In this document: one piece after another, positions 1-8,185 of the stretch | Numbering within the stretch: the first letter of the stretch is position 1 | Layout of the letters: the number at the start of each line of letters is the position of its first letter | NCBI GenBank assembly: GCA_937898535.1 | Contig: CALDKP010000119.1 | Location: forward strand, 1-14,227 | Origin: an uncultured Sphingomonadales bacterium | GTDB lineage: Bacteria > Pseudomonadota > Alphaproteobacteria > Sphingomonadales > Sphingomonadaceae | Length of the DNA: 14,227 nucleotides | Direction: 5' to 3' | Program-made: the position numbers and the translations under genes | Notes under the pieces: generated by a model | Told to the model about the DNA's origin: nothing | The model's input: only the letters and a program-made list of their open reading frames with translations | Databases searched by the model: none

Positions 1-657
1 GCCATTCTTGCCTTCGCACACAGCGAGCGGGTTGATTTCAATCTGCTCGGCATCGGTGCCCAAAAACGCGGCATAAAGGCCAGTAACCACAGTTTGCGCC
101 TGCTTGGCCAAATCACCCGTCAGGCCAAGCGCCTTTGCAACGCTGCGGCCATGATGTGGCTGAAGTCCGGTTGCAGGATCGACAACGATGGTGTGAATTT
201 TCTCGGGGCTGTCATGCGCCACGTCTTCGATGTTCATGCCGCCTTCGGTTGAGGCAACAATCGCAATCCGGCTGGTCGCGCGATCCACCAACAATGCGAG
301 ATAGAATTCCTGCTTAATGTCGGCGCCATCGGTGATGTACAGACGGTTGACTTGCTTGCCTTCGGCACCAGTCTGGATGGTCACAAGCGTGTTACCCAGC
401 ATTTCTTTTGCATGCGATTCAACTTCGTCGAGGTTGAATGCCAAGCGCACACCGCCCTTTGCATCGGGACCCAATTCCTTGAACTTGCCCTTGCCGCGTC
501 CACCCGCGTGGATTTGCGACTTCACGACATAAAGAGGACCAGGCAATTGCTTCGCAGCGGCAACCGCTTCTTCAACGCTGAGCGCCGCGATACCGGCGGG
601 GCAAGCCACACCGAATTTCGCAAGCAGTTCTTTGGCCTGATATTCATGGATATTCAT
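1..657 (-). CDS. sucC: Succinyl-CoA ligase (ADP-forming) beta subunit, 3' part missing
   Basis: Beta subunit of the TCA-cycle enzyme that converts succinyl-CoA to succinate with formation of ATP or GTP; it works in the cytoplasm as a complex with SucD. The reverse strand reads without a stop from ATG at 657 to the window edge, giving 219 of about 400 residues. The protein starts [16 protein letters not shown], the family's standard N-terminus. It carries the ATP-grasp nucleotide-binding stretch [13 protein letters not shown] at about residues 46-58 and ends near [13 protein letters not shown], part of the ATP-grasp metal/nucleotide region. A GAGG about 12 bases upstream is a possible ribosome site. 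The rest of the gene, and probably sucD, lie beyond the left edge. Identification is secure from sequence recall; the partner is inferred. Confidence 0.97.
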   Translation of the reverse strand, partial: MNIHEYQAKELLAKFGVACPAGIAALSVEEAVAAAKQLPGPLYVVKSQIHAGGRGKGKFKELGPDAKGGVRLAFNLDEVESHAKEMLGNTLVTIQTGAEGKQVNRLYITDGADIKQEFYLALLVDRATSRIAIVASTEGGMNIEDVAHDSPEKIHTIVVDPATGLQPHHGRSVAKALGLTGDLAKQAQTVVTGLYAAFLGTDAEQIEINPLAVCEGKNG

Positions 658-749
658 GGGAGATTACATCCTCGACAATAAAGAGTTTCGCCGGTCGCTT
701 AAGCACAGACGGGCGCTGAATGGAAGGGCTTGCGCTGATGTTTTTTGTT

Positions 750-814
750 CACGCAGAGGCGCAGCGCGCGCGGAGGAAATCATATATTCTCTGCGTCCTC
801 CGCGCCTCTGCGTG
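750..814. repeat. Long imperfect palindrome between the HAD gene and sucC
   Basis: Arms CACGCAGAGGCGC (750-762) and GCGCCTCTGCGTG (802-814) are exact inverse complements. The pairing extends inward through CGCGGAGGA (769-777) against 796-804 (the two right-arm segments overlap at 802-804), leaving a small bulge on the left arm and a loop of about 18 bases. Neither side carries a clear T-run, so it is not a standard intrinsic terminator. The sequence style (GCAGAGGCGC) resembles dispersed intergenic palindromes I recall from sphingomonad genomes. It may form an mRNA hairpin between the HAD gene and sucC. Confidence 0.7.
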
Positions 815-823
815 CAGAAAACA

Positions 824-1435
824 TTACACCAGTAAATCCAGGGCCACCAATTCGCGGCGTAGCTTCTCTGCATCGGTAAAATGATGCGCAGCAAAGCCAT
901 GGGCGCGGGCGCTGACGACATTGTCGTGATTGTCATCGATGAATATTGCCTCGCCGGACTTCAGTCCAAAGCGCCGCAGCGCCAGCGCATATATATCGGG
1001 GTCTGGCTTGACCATTTTCTCGACGCCCGATACCAGGATGTCGCCGAAATGGTCGAATATGGGCTGGGTCGGGCGGAACATCTCCCAAAACTCCGCGCCA
1101 AAATTGGTAATGGCGAAAAGCGGGACGGCGCGTTCGGCCAGTTCGCGCACGATTTCCAGCGATCCTGTGACGGGGCCCGGAATCGTCTCGTTAAAACGTG
1201 TCCGGTACGCGTCGATCTCGTTCTGGTATTTTGGATATAGCGCGGTCCGTTCCGCGGTCATTTCTGCCAACGGCCGGCCGGCATCATGCTGAAAGTGCCA
1301 TTCGGGCGTAACAACATGCGTGACGAAATATTCCAGCTCCGCCTTGTCGGCGATCAACTTTGCAAAAAGATGCCGCAAATCCCATTCGAACAGCACTTTG
1401 CCGACATCAAACACGACGGTGGTGATCTTGCTCAT
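824..1435 (-). CDS. HAD superfamily hydrolase (subfamily IA, YihX-like phosphatase)
   Basis: Predicted cytoplasmic phosphatase of 203 residues. HAD motif I is FDVGKVLFEWD with nucleophile Asp10; motif II is the ITNFG stretch (about residues 109-113); motif III is the Lys in VKPDPDIY; motif IV is IFIDDNHDN, with the paired acidic residues that hold magnesium. The second Asp of the usual DxD in motif I is Gly12. This is also the case in E. coli YihX (FDLGNV), a glucose-1-phosphate phosphatase, so the protein is probably active, but the substrate cannot be read from the sequence. The start has AGGA about 8 bases upstream. It lies downstream of rpmJ beyond a terminator and upstream of sucC on the same strand, so it may be transcribed on its own. 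Confidence 0.88.
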   Translation of the reverse strand: MSKITTVVFDVGKVLFEWDLRHLFAKLIADKAELEYFVTHVVTPEWHFQHDAGRPLAEMTAERTALYPKYQNEIDAYRTRFNETIPGPVTGSLEIVRELAERAVPLFAITNFGAEFWEMFRPTQPIFDHFGDILVSGVEKMVKPDPDIYALALRRFGLKSGEAIFIDDNHDNVVSARAHGFAAHHFTDAEKLRRELVALDLLV

Positions 1436-1459
1436 GGGTAAATCCTGGAGTGCAGACGC

Positions 1460-1493
1460 AAAAAAACCGCCCGCGAATCAGATTCGGAGCGGT
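1460..1493 (-). terminator. Intrinsic terminator downstream of rpmJ
   Basis: On the minus strand ACCGC, a CGAA/TTCG inner stem around a short loop, and GCGGT form a hairpin followed directly by a run of seven T. It lies about 45 bases after the rpmJ stop and just before the HAD gene, so it should end the short rpmJ transcript. The plus strand also has a TCTTTT after the stem, a weaker signal in the other direction. Confidence 0.85.
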
Positions 1494-1537
1494 CTTTTGA
1501 TAGAACCATCTGCCCGCGTTGCGCAGGCAGCGGCCAA

Positions 1538-1663
1538 TTAACCCTGGCGCGCCTTAAAGCGTGGCTGAGTCTTGTTGATCACATAGGTCCGGCCACGACG
1601 ACGAATCACGCGGTTGTCACGATGGCGGCCTTTGAGCGACTTGAGAGAATTAACGACTTTCAT
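1538..1663 (-). CDS. rpmJ: 50S ribosomal protein L36, cysteine-free type
   Basis: Smallest protein of the large ribosomal subunit. The reverse strand from ATG 1663 to TAA 1538 encodes 41 residues, beginning [18 protein letters not shown] and ending [10 protein letters not shown]. It is highly basic, as expected for an rRNA-binding protein. Canonical L36 binds zinc through a Cys3-His cluster; this protein has no cysteine at all, so it is the zinc-free type. It has its own candidate promoter (1711-1739) and a strong terminator (1460-1493), suggesting a monocistronic transcript. That fits the isolated rpmJ genes I recall from alphaproteobacteria, outside the main ribosomal operons. Length and both termini match the family. 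Confidence 0.96.
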   Translation of the reverse strand: MKVVNSLKSLKGRHRDNRVIRRRGRTYVINKTQPRFKARQG

Positions 1664-1710
1664 CGGATTTACCCGTCTTTTAGATGCATAAAGCTTGAAT
1701 TGAAGGCGCG

Positions 1711-1739
1711 CTCCTATGGGTGGAGCAGCGGAAAGTCAA
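1711..1739 (-). promoter_or_regulatory. Candidate sigma-70-type promoter of rpmJ
   Basis: On the minus strand CTTGACTTTCC supplies a -35 element (TTGACT, complement of 1734-1739). Exactly 17 bases further is TAGGAG (complement of 1711-1716) as a weak -10. Transcription would start about 40 bases before the rpmJ start codon. The -35 is strong and the -10 departs from consensus. Confidence 0.45.
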
Positions 1740-1804
1740 GCGCGTTCGGCGCTATTATGCGATTCAGCCCCCATACATAGCTTGCCATGATATATGACGC
1801 GCTT

Positions 1805-1809
1805 AAGGA
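1805..1809 (+). promoter_or_regulatory. Ribosome binding site fixing the start of the DUF4136 lipoprotein
   Basis: AAGGA lies 7 bases before the ATG at 1817. An earlier in-frame ATG at 1787 has no comparable site and would put ten polar residues in front of the signal peptide, so 1817 is preferred. Confidence 0.7.
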
Positions 1810-1816
1810 TAAGACT

Positions 1817-2410
1817 ATGATGAAAACTCCAAGAATCTTGCCGCTTCTCGCGCTTTCACTATTGTCGGCCTGTGTCGTTCCCACTGGCCCTGTCGAGGTT
1901 ACGCGTTTTAACCGCGCGGCCGAAGGCGTGCCTTATGGCAATGGCAGTTTCGTGGTTGAGCTTGCCGGCGAATCGGCGGCGGACCGATCGCTATCGGCTT
2001 CGCCTTATGTTGCGGCGGTGACGCGTGAAATGCAGCGGGTCGGCTATCGCAATCAAGCGGGCACAAGCGACGTTGTTGCCGAGATACGCTTTGGCGCGCG
2101 TATGATACGCCCGGAGCGCCGGTCACCGGTTTCCGTGGGCGTCGGCGGATCAACCGGCAGCTATGGGTCGGGCATTGGCCTGGGCGTTGGCATCAATCTC
2201 GGTGGCGGTTCGGCAGCACAATTGCAGACCCGTTTGGCGGTGCGCATCATCAGGCGCAGTGACCGGCTGGTGATATGGGAAGGGACGGCGGTGCAATCTG
2301 CCAAAGCGGGTTCTCCTGCCGCGCAGCCCGGTATTGCTGCCTCTAAATTGGCCGAAGCCTTGTTTAAGGACTTCCCCGGCGTGTCTGGCGAGACTATCCG
2401 CGTTCCATAA
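1817..2410 (+). CDS. DUF4136-type outer-membrane/periplasmic lipoprotein
   Basis: Predicted lipoprotein of 197 residues; its function is unknown. The N-terminus [19 protein letters not shown] is a lipoprotein signal peptide with lipobox LSAC, so the mature protein starts at lipidated Cys19. The body resembles DUF4136 proteins: an early VTRFNR stretch, a central Gly-rich segment (about residues 104-130, [20 protein letters not shown]), then paired beta-strands ([20 protein letters not shown]) and a C-terminal Ala-rich helix ending in [10 protein letters not shown]. The assignment to DUF4136 is by pattern memory and is less certain than the lipoprotein call. The next gene starts 25 bases downstream, so co-transcription is possible. 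Confidence 0.8.
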   Translation: MMKTPRILPLLALSLLSACVVPTGPVEVTRFNRAAEGVPYGNGSFVVELAGESAADRSLSASPYVAAVTREMQRVGYRNQAGTSDVVAEIRFGARMIRPERRSPVSVGVGGSTGSYGSGIGLGVGINLGGGSAAQLQTRLAVRIIRRSDRLVIWEGTAVQSAKAGSPAAQPGIAASKLAEALFKDFPGVSGETIRVP

Positions 2411-2435
2411 ACTTCATTGCGAGAGCGAACCAAAA

Positions 2436-3572
2436 ATGCCGATCACCGATATCAATGCTGCATTCGACAGCGGTAACATCATAGTGCACGCCATCAATGG
2501 CAACAGCGCCACCCTTGGCATTCGCAAAGATAAGGATTCGGAGTTTGCGCAATGGTTCCACTTCCGGGTTGCGTGCGCAGCGGGTGAGGAACTGGAACTG
2601 CGCATAACGGGCTTGGAAGGCAGCGCCTATCCCGGCGGTTGGCCGGAATATCGCGCCTGCGTTTCCGAAGACCGCGACTTTTGGGGCCGCGCCGATACCA
2701 GCTATGACAAAGCCGCGGACGGCGGCACCCTGACAATCCGCTACACGCCCGCCAGCGACATCGTCTGGTTCGCCTATTTCGCGCCCTTTAGCATGGAACG
2801 GCACCATGATTTGATTGCCGACGCCGCAACATGCGAAGGCGTTACCTACCGGTGCTTGGGCCACAGTCTTGAAGGGCAGCCCATTGATTGTCTGTCGATG
2901 GGGGATGGCGAAACGCAAGTCTGGCTGTACGCCCGCCAGCATCCGGGCGAAACGCAGGCCGAATATTGGATGGAAGGTGCGCTCGATATGCTCACCGACC
3001 TGAGCGATCCCCACACCCGCGTGCTGCTGGAAAAATGCCGGTTGCATATCGTGCCCAATTGCAATCCCGACGGCAGCTGCCGCGGACATTTGCGTACCAA
3101 TTTTGCGGGCGTAAACCTGAACCGCGAATGGGCCGAGCCAAGCTTGGAGCGTAGTCCAGAGGTTCTGGGAATCCGCAACGCCATGGATGAAACCGGCGTG
3201 CATTGGGCGATAGATGTTCATGGCGATGAGGCCATTCCCGCTGCATTCATGGCCGGATTTGAAGGCATTCCGTTATGGACCGATGATCAAGGCGCGCGGT
3301 ACAACAACTTCATCAATCGCCTCGCCGCGCGCACGCCCGATTTCCAGACCGAGCTGGGTTATACCAAGGCGGGCCCTGGCAAAGCCAATCTGACCATGTC
3401 GACAAACCAGCTCGCGGAGCGTTTTGGCCCGTCGCATGGATGCGTGCCGATGACGCTCGAAATGCCGTACAAAGACACGGTGCACGGCAATGATCCCTAT
3501 CAGGGTTGGTCGCCCGAACGTTGCCGCCTGCTGGCGCGCGAGTGCCTCGCGACGCTGGCGGAGATGGTATAA
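2436..3572 (+). CDS. M14 family zinc carboxypeptidase, cytosolic carboxypeptidase (CCP/Nna1)-like
   Basis: Predicted cytoplasmic metallocarboxypeptidase of 378 residues with no signal peptide. Residues 1 to about 120 form a beta-rich domain typical of the CCP N-terminus ([28 protein letters not shown]). The catalytic domain follows, with zinc ligands His169 and Glu172 in HPGE, His262 in DVHGDE, the substrate-carboxylate pair Asn229-Arg230 in NLNREW, and general base Glu342 in MTLEMPYK. All key residues are present, so it should be active. Eukaryotic relatives remove glutamates from tubulin tails; the bacterial substrate is unknown. The start at 2436 was chosen because translation from 2334 would overlap the upstream gene and would not begin at the domain. 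The acetyltransferase gene follows after 9 bases. Confidence 0.9.
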   Translation: MPITDINAAFDSGNIIVHAINGNSATLGIRKDKDSEFAQWFHFRVACAAGEELELRITGLEGSAYPGGWPEYRACVSEDRDFWGRADTSYDKAADGGTLTIRYTPASDIVWFAYFAPFSMERHHDLIADAATCEGVTYRCLGHSLEGQPIDCLSMGDGETQVWLYARQHPGETQAEYWMEGALDMLTDLSDPHTRVLLEKCRLHIVPNCNPDGSCRGHLRTNFAGVNLNREWAEPSLERSPEVLGIRNAMDETGVHWAIDVHGDEAIPAAFMAGFEGIPLWTDDQGARYNNFINRLAARTPDFQTELGYTKAGPGKANLTMSTNQLAERFGPSHGCVPMTLEMPYKDTVHGNDPYQGWSPERCRLLARECLATLAEMV

Positions 3573-3581
3573 GCAGCCCCC

Positions 3582-4037
3582 ATGCGCATCATCGCGGATG
3601 ATCTTTCCGGCAACGAAATCCGCGCCTTGCTGGAAACGCATTTTGCCGGGATGCTGGCAAGCTCGCCACCGGAAAGCTGCCATTTTCTTGATTTCGACGG
3701 GCTGAATGCGCCGGATGTGACGTTCTGGTCGATCTGGGACGGCGACGCGCTTGCGGGGTGCGGGGCGTTAAAAGAGCTGACGCCCGAACATGGTGAGGTC
3801 AAATCGATGCGGACGCACGCGGACCATTTGCGCAAAGGTGTCGGTGCCAAAATGCTGACGCATATCATTTCGCAAGCACGCGACCGTGGGTATCATCGCT
3901 TGAGCCTTGAGACGGGCTCTTCGGCAGACTTCGCGCCGGCGTTGGCGCTGTATGAAACGCACGGGTTTAAATATTGCCCACCCTTTGGCGATTATGTCGA
4001 AGACCCGTTTAGCCGTTTCATGACCTTGGCGATTTGA
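3582..4037 (+). CDS. GNAT family N-acetyltransferase (YsnE-like)
   Basis: Small-molecule or peptide acetyltransferase of 151 residues using acetyl-CoA. The acetyl-CoA pyrophosphate-binding motif is RKGVGAKML (about residues 84-92). The C-terminal LALYETHGFKYCPPFGDYVE is the usual GNAT motif B region, in the form seen in YsnE-like members (a PFGDY...DPFS tail). Substrate cannot be inferred. It starts only 9 bases after the M14 carboxypeptidase stop, so the two are probably made from one transcript and could act in one peptide-related process; this link is inference. gpmA begins 42 bases later. Confidence 0.88.
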   Translation: MRIIADDLSGNEIRALLETHFAGMLASSPPESCHFLDFDGLNAPDVTFWSIWDGDALAGCGALKELTPEHGEVKSMRTHADHLRKGVGAKMLTHIISQARDRGYHRLSLETGSSADFAPALALYETHGFKYCPPFGDYVEDPFSRFMTLAI

Positions 4038-4079
4038 CCAACTTGCGTTAGGGCGCGGGCAAACAACGAAGGAACTCCC

Positions 4080-4763
4080 ATGCCAAAGCTTATCCTCATT
4101 CGCCACGGACAATCCCAATGGAACCTTGAAAACCGGTTCACCGGTTGGTGGGATGTCGACGTGACCGAAAAAGGCGCAGCCGAAGCGTGGGCCGCGGGCG
4201 AGCTGATGAAAGCCAAGGGCATTGCCCCTGATGTCGCCTTTACCAGCGTGCAGACGCGCGCGATTAAGACGTTGAACCTCGCGCTTGAGGCGATGGGCCG
4301 GCTTTGGGTTCCCGTGACCAAGAACTGGCAATTGAACGAGCGGCATTATGGCGGCCTGACGGGCCTTGATAAGGCAGAGACAGCGGCCAAGCATGGCGAC
4401 GATCAGGTCAAAATTTGGCGCCGCAGTTTTGACATTCCGCCGCCGCCATTGGAGGCTGGATCGCCTTATGACCTGTCGTCCGATCCGCGTTATGCGGGCA
4501 TCAAAATCCCCGCGTCGGAAAGCCTGAAGGACACGATACTGCGCGTTCTGCCATATTGGGAAAGCGCGATTGTCCCGGAGTTAAAGGCCGGAAAAACCGT
4601 TCTAATCTCTGCGCATGGCAACAGCTTACGCGCGCTGGTGAAGCATATTTCGGGCATTTCGGATGCGGATATCAATGGCCTTGAAATCCCGACCGGCCAA
4701 CCGATTGTCTATGAACTCGACGACAATTTGAACGGTGCATATCACTATCTATCCGTGCGGTAA
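4080..4763 (+). CDS. gpmA: 2,3-bisphosphoglycerate-dependent phosphoglycerate mutase
   Basis: Glycolytic/gluconeogenic enzyme interconverting 3- and 2-phosphoglycerate through a phosphohistidine. The 227-residue protein opens with [12 protein letters not shown] (catalytic His9 in RHG) and continues with [15 protein letters not shown]. It has [15 protein letters not shown] with acid/base Glu87, and [13 protein letters not shown] with the second active-site His179. It is somewhat shorter than the E. coli enzyme (about 250 residues), as is common in alphaproteobacteria. AAGGA (4069-4073) six bases upstream supports the start. A GC-rich hairpin follows the stop at 4772-4796. Confidence 0.97.
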   Translation: MPKLILIRHGQSQWNLENRFTGWWDVDVTEKGAAEAWAAGELMKAKGIAPDVAFTSVQTRAIKTLNLALEAMGRLWVPVTKNWQLNERHYGGLTGLDKAETAAKHGDDQVKIWRRSFDIPPPPLEAGSPYDLSSDPRYAGIKIPASESLKDTILRVLPYWESAIVPELKAGKTVLISAHGNSLRALVKHISGISDADINGLEIPTGQPIVYELDDNLNGAYHYLSVR

Positions 4764-4771
4764 CAATGTCG

Positions 4772-4796
4772 TGCCGCGCGCGTGCGCGGGTCGGCA
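4772..4796 (+). terminator. GC-rich hairpin after gpmA, possible weak terminator
   Basis: TGCCGCGCGC (4772-4781) can pair with GCGCG (4784-4788) and CGGCA (4792-4796), with a GGT bulge and a two-base apex that will open in practice. It starts 8 bases after the gpmA stop. It lacks a T-run downstream, so termination is uncertain. Confidence 0.3.
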
Positions 4797-4863
4797 ATTA
4801 TCGCATTGTTGCTGGATTGCGCCTTTTGCACCACGCGGCTAAGGCCATGCCATCGAAGTTGTC

Positions 4864-4870
4864 AGGGGAG
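4864..4870 (+). promoter_or_regulatory. Strong ribosome binding site of purE
   Basis: AGGGGAG lies six bases before ATG 4877 and fixes the purE start. The 113-base gap before purE is the likely place for the promoter of the purE-purK-folA unit, but I could not assign convincing -35/-10 elements. Confidence 0.75.
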
Positions 4871-4876
4871 TGACAC

Positions 4877-5365
4877 ATGACTGACTCAGCGCCGCTTATT
4901 GGCATCATCATGGGAAGCCGTTCGGACTGGGACACGATGCGCGAAGCGTCAGCCACGCTGACCGCGCTCGAAATTCCCCATGAATGCAAAGTGGTGTCCG
5001 CGCACCGTACGCCTGAGCGTCTGTATGATTATGCAAAGGCCGCGGCCGATCGGGGCCTGCAATGCATTATCGCTGGCGCGGGTGGCGCGGCGCATTTGCC
5101 CGGTATGGCGGCGTCGATGACGCGGCTTCCGGTGCTTGGCGTGCCGGTGCAGTCAAAGGCGCTGGATGGCATGGATAGCCTGTTGTCGATCGTCCAGATG
5201 CCCGCAGGCATTCCCGTCGGCACACTCGCGATTGGCAAGGCGGGGGCAACCAACGCCGCGCTTTTGGCCGCAGCGATGCTGGCCAATAATGATGCAGCGC
5301 TCGCGTCACGGCTGGATGCATGGCGCGCGGCCCAGACCGCGTCGGTCGCCGAAACGCCGGAGTGA
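4877..5365 (+). CDS. purE: N5-carboxyaminoimidazole ribonucleotide mutase (class I PurE)
   Basis: Moves the carboxylate of N5-CAIR to carbon 4 to give CAIR, step 6 of de novo purine synthesis; it acts directly after PurK. The 162-residue protein has the phosphate/substrate loop GSRSDWDTM (13-21), the catalytic-site SAHRTPER with His43, and the Gly-rich loop [12 protein letters not shown] with His73. Length and motifs match class I, which relies on PurK, and purK indeed follows after 10 bases. The last 15-20 residues are a low-complexity Ala-rich tail. Class I PurE usually forms an octamer (family knowledge). Confidence 0.98.
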   Translation: MTDSAPLIGIIMGSRSDWDTMREASATLTALEIPHECKVVSAHRTPERLYDYAKAAADRGLQCIIAGAGGAAHLPGMAASMTRLPVLGVPVQSKALDGMDSLLSIVQMPAGIPVGTLAIGKAGATNAALLAAAMLANNDAALASRLDAWRAAQTASVAETPE

Positions 5366-5375
5366 GACTAAGCCG

Positions 5376-6446
5376 ATGATTGCGTTGCCTCCTGGTTCGA
5401 CCATTGGAATATTGGGTGGCGGCCAGCTTGGCCGGATGCTGGCGGTTGCGGCGGCCCAGCTTGGCTATCGCTGCCATATTTATGCGCCCGCAGGGGACAA
5501 TGTGGCGTTTGACGTCGCCGCGCAAAGCAGCATCGGCGCGTATGACGACCATGCCGCGTTGAAAGATTTTGCGCTGCAATGCGATGTCATCACCTTCGAA
5601 TTTGAAAATGTGCCCGTTGCACCGCTTGAAACGATTGCCGGGATTACCCCCATTTATCCGCCGGCCAAGGCATTGGAAGTCGCGCAGGACCGCGATGCCG
5701 AAAAACGCTTTGTGCGCAGCCTTGGCGGACAGACAGCCAACTTTGCCATCGCAAATGTGCAAGGCGACGTGCAGGCGGCGGTCGATGCGGTGGGTATCCC
5801 GTGCATCCTGAAGACGATCCGCATGGGCTATGACGGCAAGGGGCAGCTTCGCGTCACGTCGCAAGACGATCTGGCCGATGCATGGGCGCAGACGGGTGCG
5901 CAGCCGCTGATCGCGGAAGCCATGGTGCAGTTCGATGCCGAATTTTCGGTGATATTGGTGCGCGGCCAAGATGGCGAGATCCGCTTTTGGGACAGTTCGC
6001 ACAATGTGCATGTCGACGGTATTTTGGCAACGTCGACGCTGCCCGCTGGCGCGCTCGTGGAAAGCCAGCAACAGGCGGCGCGCGATATGGCGGCGGCGGT
6101 TGCGACCAAGCTTGATTATGTCGGCGTATTTACCGCCGAATTTTTTGCCAGCAGCGCGGGGCCGTTGTTCAATGAAATCGCGCCGCGTGTGCACAATAGC
6201 GGCCACTGGACGATTGAAGGCGCGGCCACCAGCCAGTTTGAAAACCACATCCGCGCCATTTGCGGACTGCCGCTGGGCAGCACCGAAACGGTTGCGGCCC
6301 GTGTCGAAATGCAGAACCTGATAGGGGATGATGGCGACGCCTTTGAACAGATTTTGGCTGACCCCGCGGCGCATCTGCATCTCTATGGAAAGGCACAAGC
6401 GCGCCCGGGCCGAAAAATAGGCCACGTCACCCGCTTGTATCGCTAA
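5376..6446 (+). CDS. purK: N5-carboxyaminoimidazole ribonucleotide synthase
   Basis: ATP-grasp enzyme that joins bicarbonate to aminoimidazole ribonucleotide using ATP, giving N5-CAIR for PurE. It is 356 residues long. The pre-ATP-grasp domain begins IGILGGGQLGRML (about residues 10-22); FEFENVP and the ATP-grasp core ILKTIRMGYDGKGQ follow. The metal-binding FNEIAPRVHNSGHWTIEG and the C-terminal RPGRKIGHVT are family signatures. The start at 5376 puts IGILGGGQ at the normal place; longer readings in this frame run inside purE. folA begins 23 bases after the stop. Confidence 0.97.
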   Translation: MIALPPGSTIGILGGGQLGRMLAVAAAQLGYRCHIYAPAGDNVAFDVAAQSSIGAYDDHAALKDFALQCDVITFEFENVPVAPLETIAGITPIYPPAKALEVAQDRDAEKRFVRSLGGQTANFAIANVQGDVQAAVDAVGIPCILKTIRMGYDGKGQLRVTSQDDLADAWAQTGAQPLIAEAMVQFDAEFSVILVRGQDGEIRFWDSSHNVHVDGILATSTLPAGALVESQQQAARDMAAAVATKLDYVGVFTAEFFASSAGPLFNEIAPRVHNSGHWTIEGAATSQFENHIRAICGLPLGSTETVAARVEMQNLIGDDGDAFEQILADPAAHLHLYGKAQARPGRKIGHVTRLYR

Positions 6447-6469
6447 GTTTTTCAAGGCAAAGCGGGGTT

Positions 6470-6967
6470 ATGAATCATCCCGAAATTATCCTTGTCCTCG
6501 CCCGCGCCGCCAATGGAGTCATCGGGAAAGACGGCGGCATGCCGTGGCATCTCCCCGCGGACCTGCGTCATTTCAAACAGATAACCAAAGGCCGGCCCAT
6601 GATTATGGGGCGCAAGACCTTTGACAGCCTGCCCGGCCTGCTGGATGGCCGACGCCACATTGTTTTGACGCGCGATACCGCGTGGGAAGAAGACGGCGCC
6701 GAAATCGCGCATTCGGTGGCCGACGCGCTGAAACTCGCCAACGGCCCACATGTGTGCGTTATTGGCGGCGCGGAAATCTATAATCTGTTTCTGCCACTCG
6801 CGGACCGCATTGAATTGACGGAGATTGCCGCGCAGCCCGAAGGTGACACGTCGGTCCCGGATTTTGATGTGGCGGAGTGGGAAGAACTGTCTCGCGAAAG
6901 CCATGCCGCGTTGAACGGTGCACCTGCGTTCGACTTTGTAACGCTTGTCCGGCGGGCAAAGAACTAA
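6470..6967 (+). CDS. folA: Dihydrofolate reductase
   Basis: Reduces dihydrofolate to tetrahydrofolate with NADPH. The 165-residue protein shows the Met20-type loop and active site GVIGKDGGMPWHLPADLRHF, with Trp26 and catalytic acid Asp31. GRKTFDSLPG is the NADPH-binding segment and VCVIGGAEIYNLFL the second dinucleotide-binding Gly-Gly. It is a chromosomal-type enzyme, not a plasmid trimethoprim-resistant form. Its position behind purE-purK links it to purine synthesis, which consumes formyl-tetrahydrofolate; co-transcription is likely from the 23-base spacing. Confidence 0.97.
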   Translation: MNHPEIILVLARAANGVIGKDGGMPWHLPADLRHFKQITKGRPMIMGRKTFDSLPGLLDGRRHIVLTRDTAWEEDGAEIAHSVADALKLANGPHVCVIGGAEIYNLFLPLADRIELTEIAAQPEGDTSVPDFDVAEWEELSRESHAALNGAPAFDFVTLVRRAKN

Positions 6968-6991
6968 GTACGCGGTATATGGGGGGAAATA

Positions 6992-8173
6992 ATGCGTAAG
7001 AAATTCTGGATTCCACTGACGCTGATTGGCGCGGCTGCGATTGGCTTTTTCGGATTTTTGCCCGGCTATGTCGAAGGTTCGATGAACCAGATTGACGGCC
7101 AGCCGCTGATTAAGGTCAGCGATGAGGCCAAGGCATTGCACAAGACATTGAACATTGTAGACCTGCACAGCGACACGTTGATGTGGAACCGCGATTTGGG
7201 CGTCCGTGCGGATCGCGGCCATATGGATTTGCCGCGCTTGCAAGAGGGCAATGTCGCGCTTCAGCTTTTTTCGTCGGTCACCAAAACGCCCAAAGGCCAG
7301 AATTATGATGGCAATGGTGCGGACACGGACAATATTACGTTGCTGACCTTCGCCCAGTTGCAGCCGGTGAAAACATGGCGTTCATTATTGGAGCGGTCGC
7401 TATATCACGCATCGAAGCGTGACAATGCGGTCACCGGATCGGACGGAAAATTGCAAGCGGTGGACAAGGCGCAGCAGCTCGATGCCTTGCTTGCCGCACG
7501 TCAAAAGGACCGGAGCACCGTTGGTGCCATGATGACCATTGAAGGCCTTCATAATCTTGAAGGCAAAATGGAGAATCTCGACCGATTGTACGACGCAGGG
7601 TTCCGCATGGCGGGGTTCACGCATTTCTTCGACAATGAATTGGGCGGGTCGATGCATGGCCTGAAAAAAGGCGGACTGACGCCGTTCGGTCGCGACATAT
7701 TGCGCCGGATGGAGGAGAAGGGGATGATCGTCGACATCGCGCATCTCAGCCATGCCGGCGTTGCCGAGGTTCTGGCCATGGCCAAACGCCCAGTGGTCTC
7801 CAGCCATGGCGGCGTGCAAGCGACGTGTAAGGTCAACCGCAACCTGACCGATGACGAAGTGCGCGGCGTCGCCAAAACGGGCGGCGTCATTGGCATCGGC
7901 TATTGGGAGGGCGCAATATGCTCCACTGATCCGCGTGCTGCGGCCAAGGCGATGAAACATGTGCGTGATCTCGTGGGCATTCAGCACGTCGCTTTGGGTT
8001 CGGACTATGATGGCGCGACCACGGTGCGTTTCGATACGTCGCAACTCGCGCAAGTCACCCAAGCGTTGATGGACGAGGGTTTCACGCCAGACGAAATTCG
8101 CGCCGTCATGGGTGAAAACGCATTGCGCGTCATCCGCGCTGGCTTGGTACCGATGGCGAATGTTGCAAAATGA
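6992..8173 (+). CDS. Membrane-anchored M19 family dipeptidase (renal dipeptidase-like)
   Basis: Zinc dipeptidase of 393 residues. The N-terminus MRKKFWIPLTLIGAAAIGFFGFLPG is one hydrophobic segment (about 6-24) after positive residues, an uncleaved anchor or signal peptide that places the enzyme in the periplasm. The two-zinc site of the family is intact: His59 and Asp61 in DLHSDT, bridging Glu184 in MTIEGLHNLEG, His251 in DIAHLSH, His272 in VSSHGGV, and active-site Asp338 in GSDYDG. Arg283-Asn284 matches the substrate-binding RN pair. Members cleave dipeptides, including those with a D-residue at the C-terminal side. GGGGGG (6981-6986) is an unusually G-rich ribosome site. Confidence 0.93.
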   Translation: MRKKFWIPLTLIGAAAIGFFGFLPGYVEGSMNQIDGQPLIKVSDEAKALHKTLNIVDLHSDTLMWNRDLGVRADRGHMDLPRLQEGNVALQLFSSVTKTPKGQNYDGNGADTDNITLLTFAQLQPVKTWRSLLERSLYHASKRDNAVTGSDGKLQAVDKAQQLDALLAARQKDRSTVGAMMTIEGLHNLEGKMENLDRLYDAGFRMAGFTHFFDNELGGSMHGLKKGGLTPFGRDILRRMEEKGMIVDIAHLSHAGVAEVLAMAKRPVVSSHGGVQATCKVNRNLTDDEVRGVAKTGGVIGIGYWEGAICSTDPRAAAKAMKHVRDLVGIQHVALGSDYDGATTVRFDTSQLAQVTQALMDEGFTPDEIRAVMGENALRVIRAGLVPMANVAK

Positions 8174-8185
8174 CCAATAAACAAA

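Noticed and set aside
1787..1816. Upstream start for the DUF4136 lipoprotein
   Set aside because: No ribosome site, and it would add polar residues before the lipoprotein signal peptide; AAGGA supports the start at 1817.
4764..4876. Promoter or PurR/riboswitch-like element before purE
   Set aside because: A promoter is expected there, but no -35/-10 pair with proper spacing and no conserved aptamer structure could be recognised.
5067..6455. Long minus-strand open frame opposite purE and purK
   Set aside because: It lies fully opposite two certain genes and its Arg/His-rich translation matches no family; a shadow frame.
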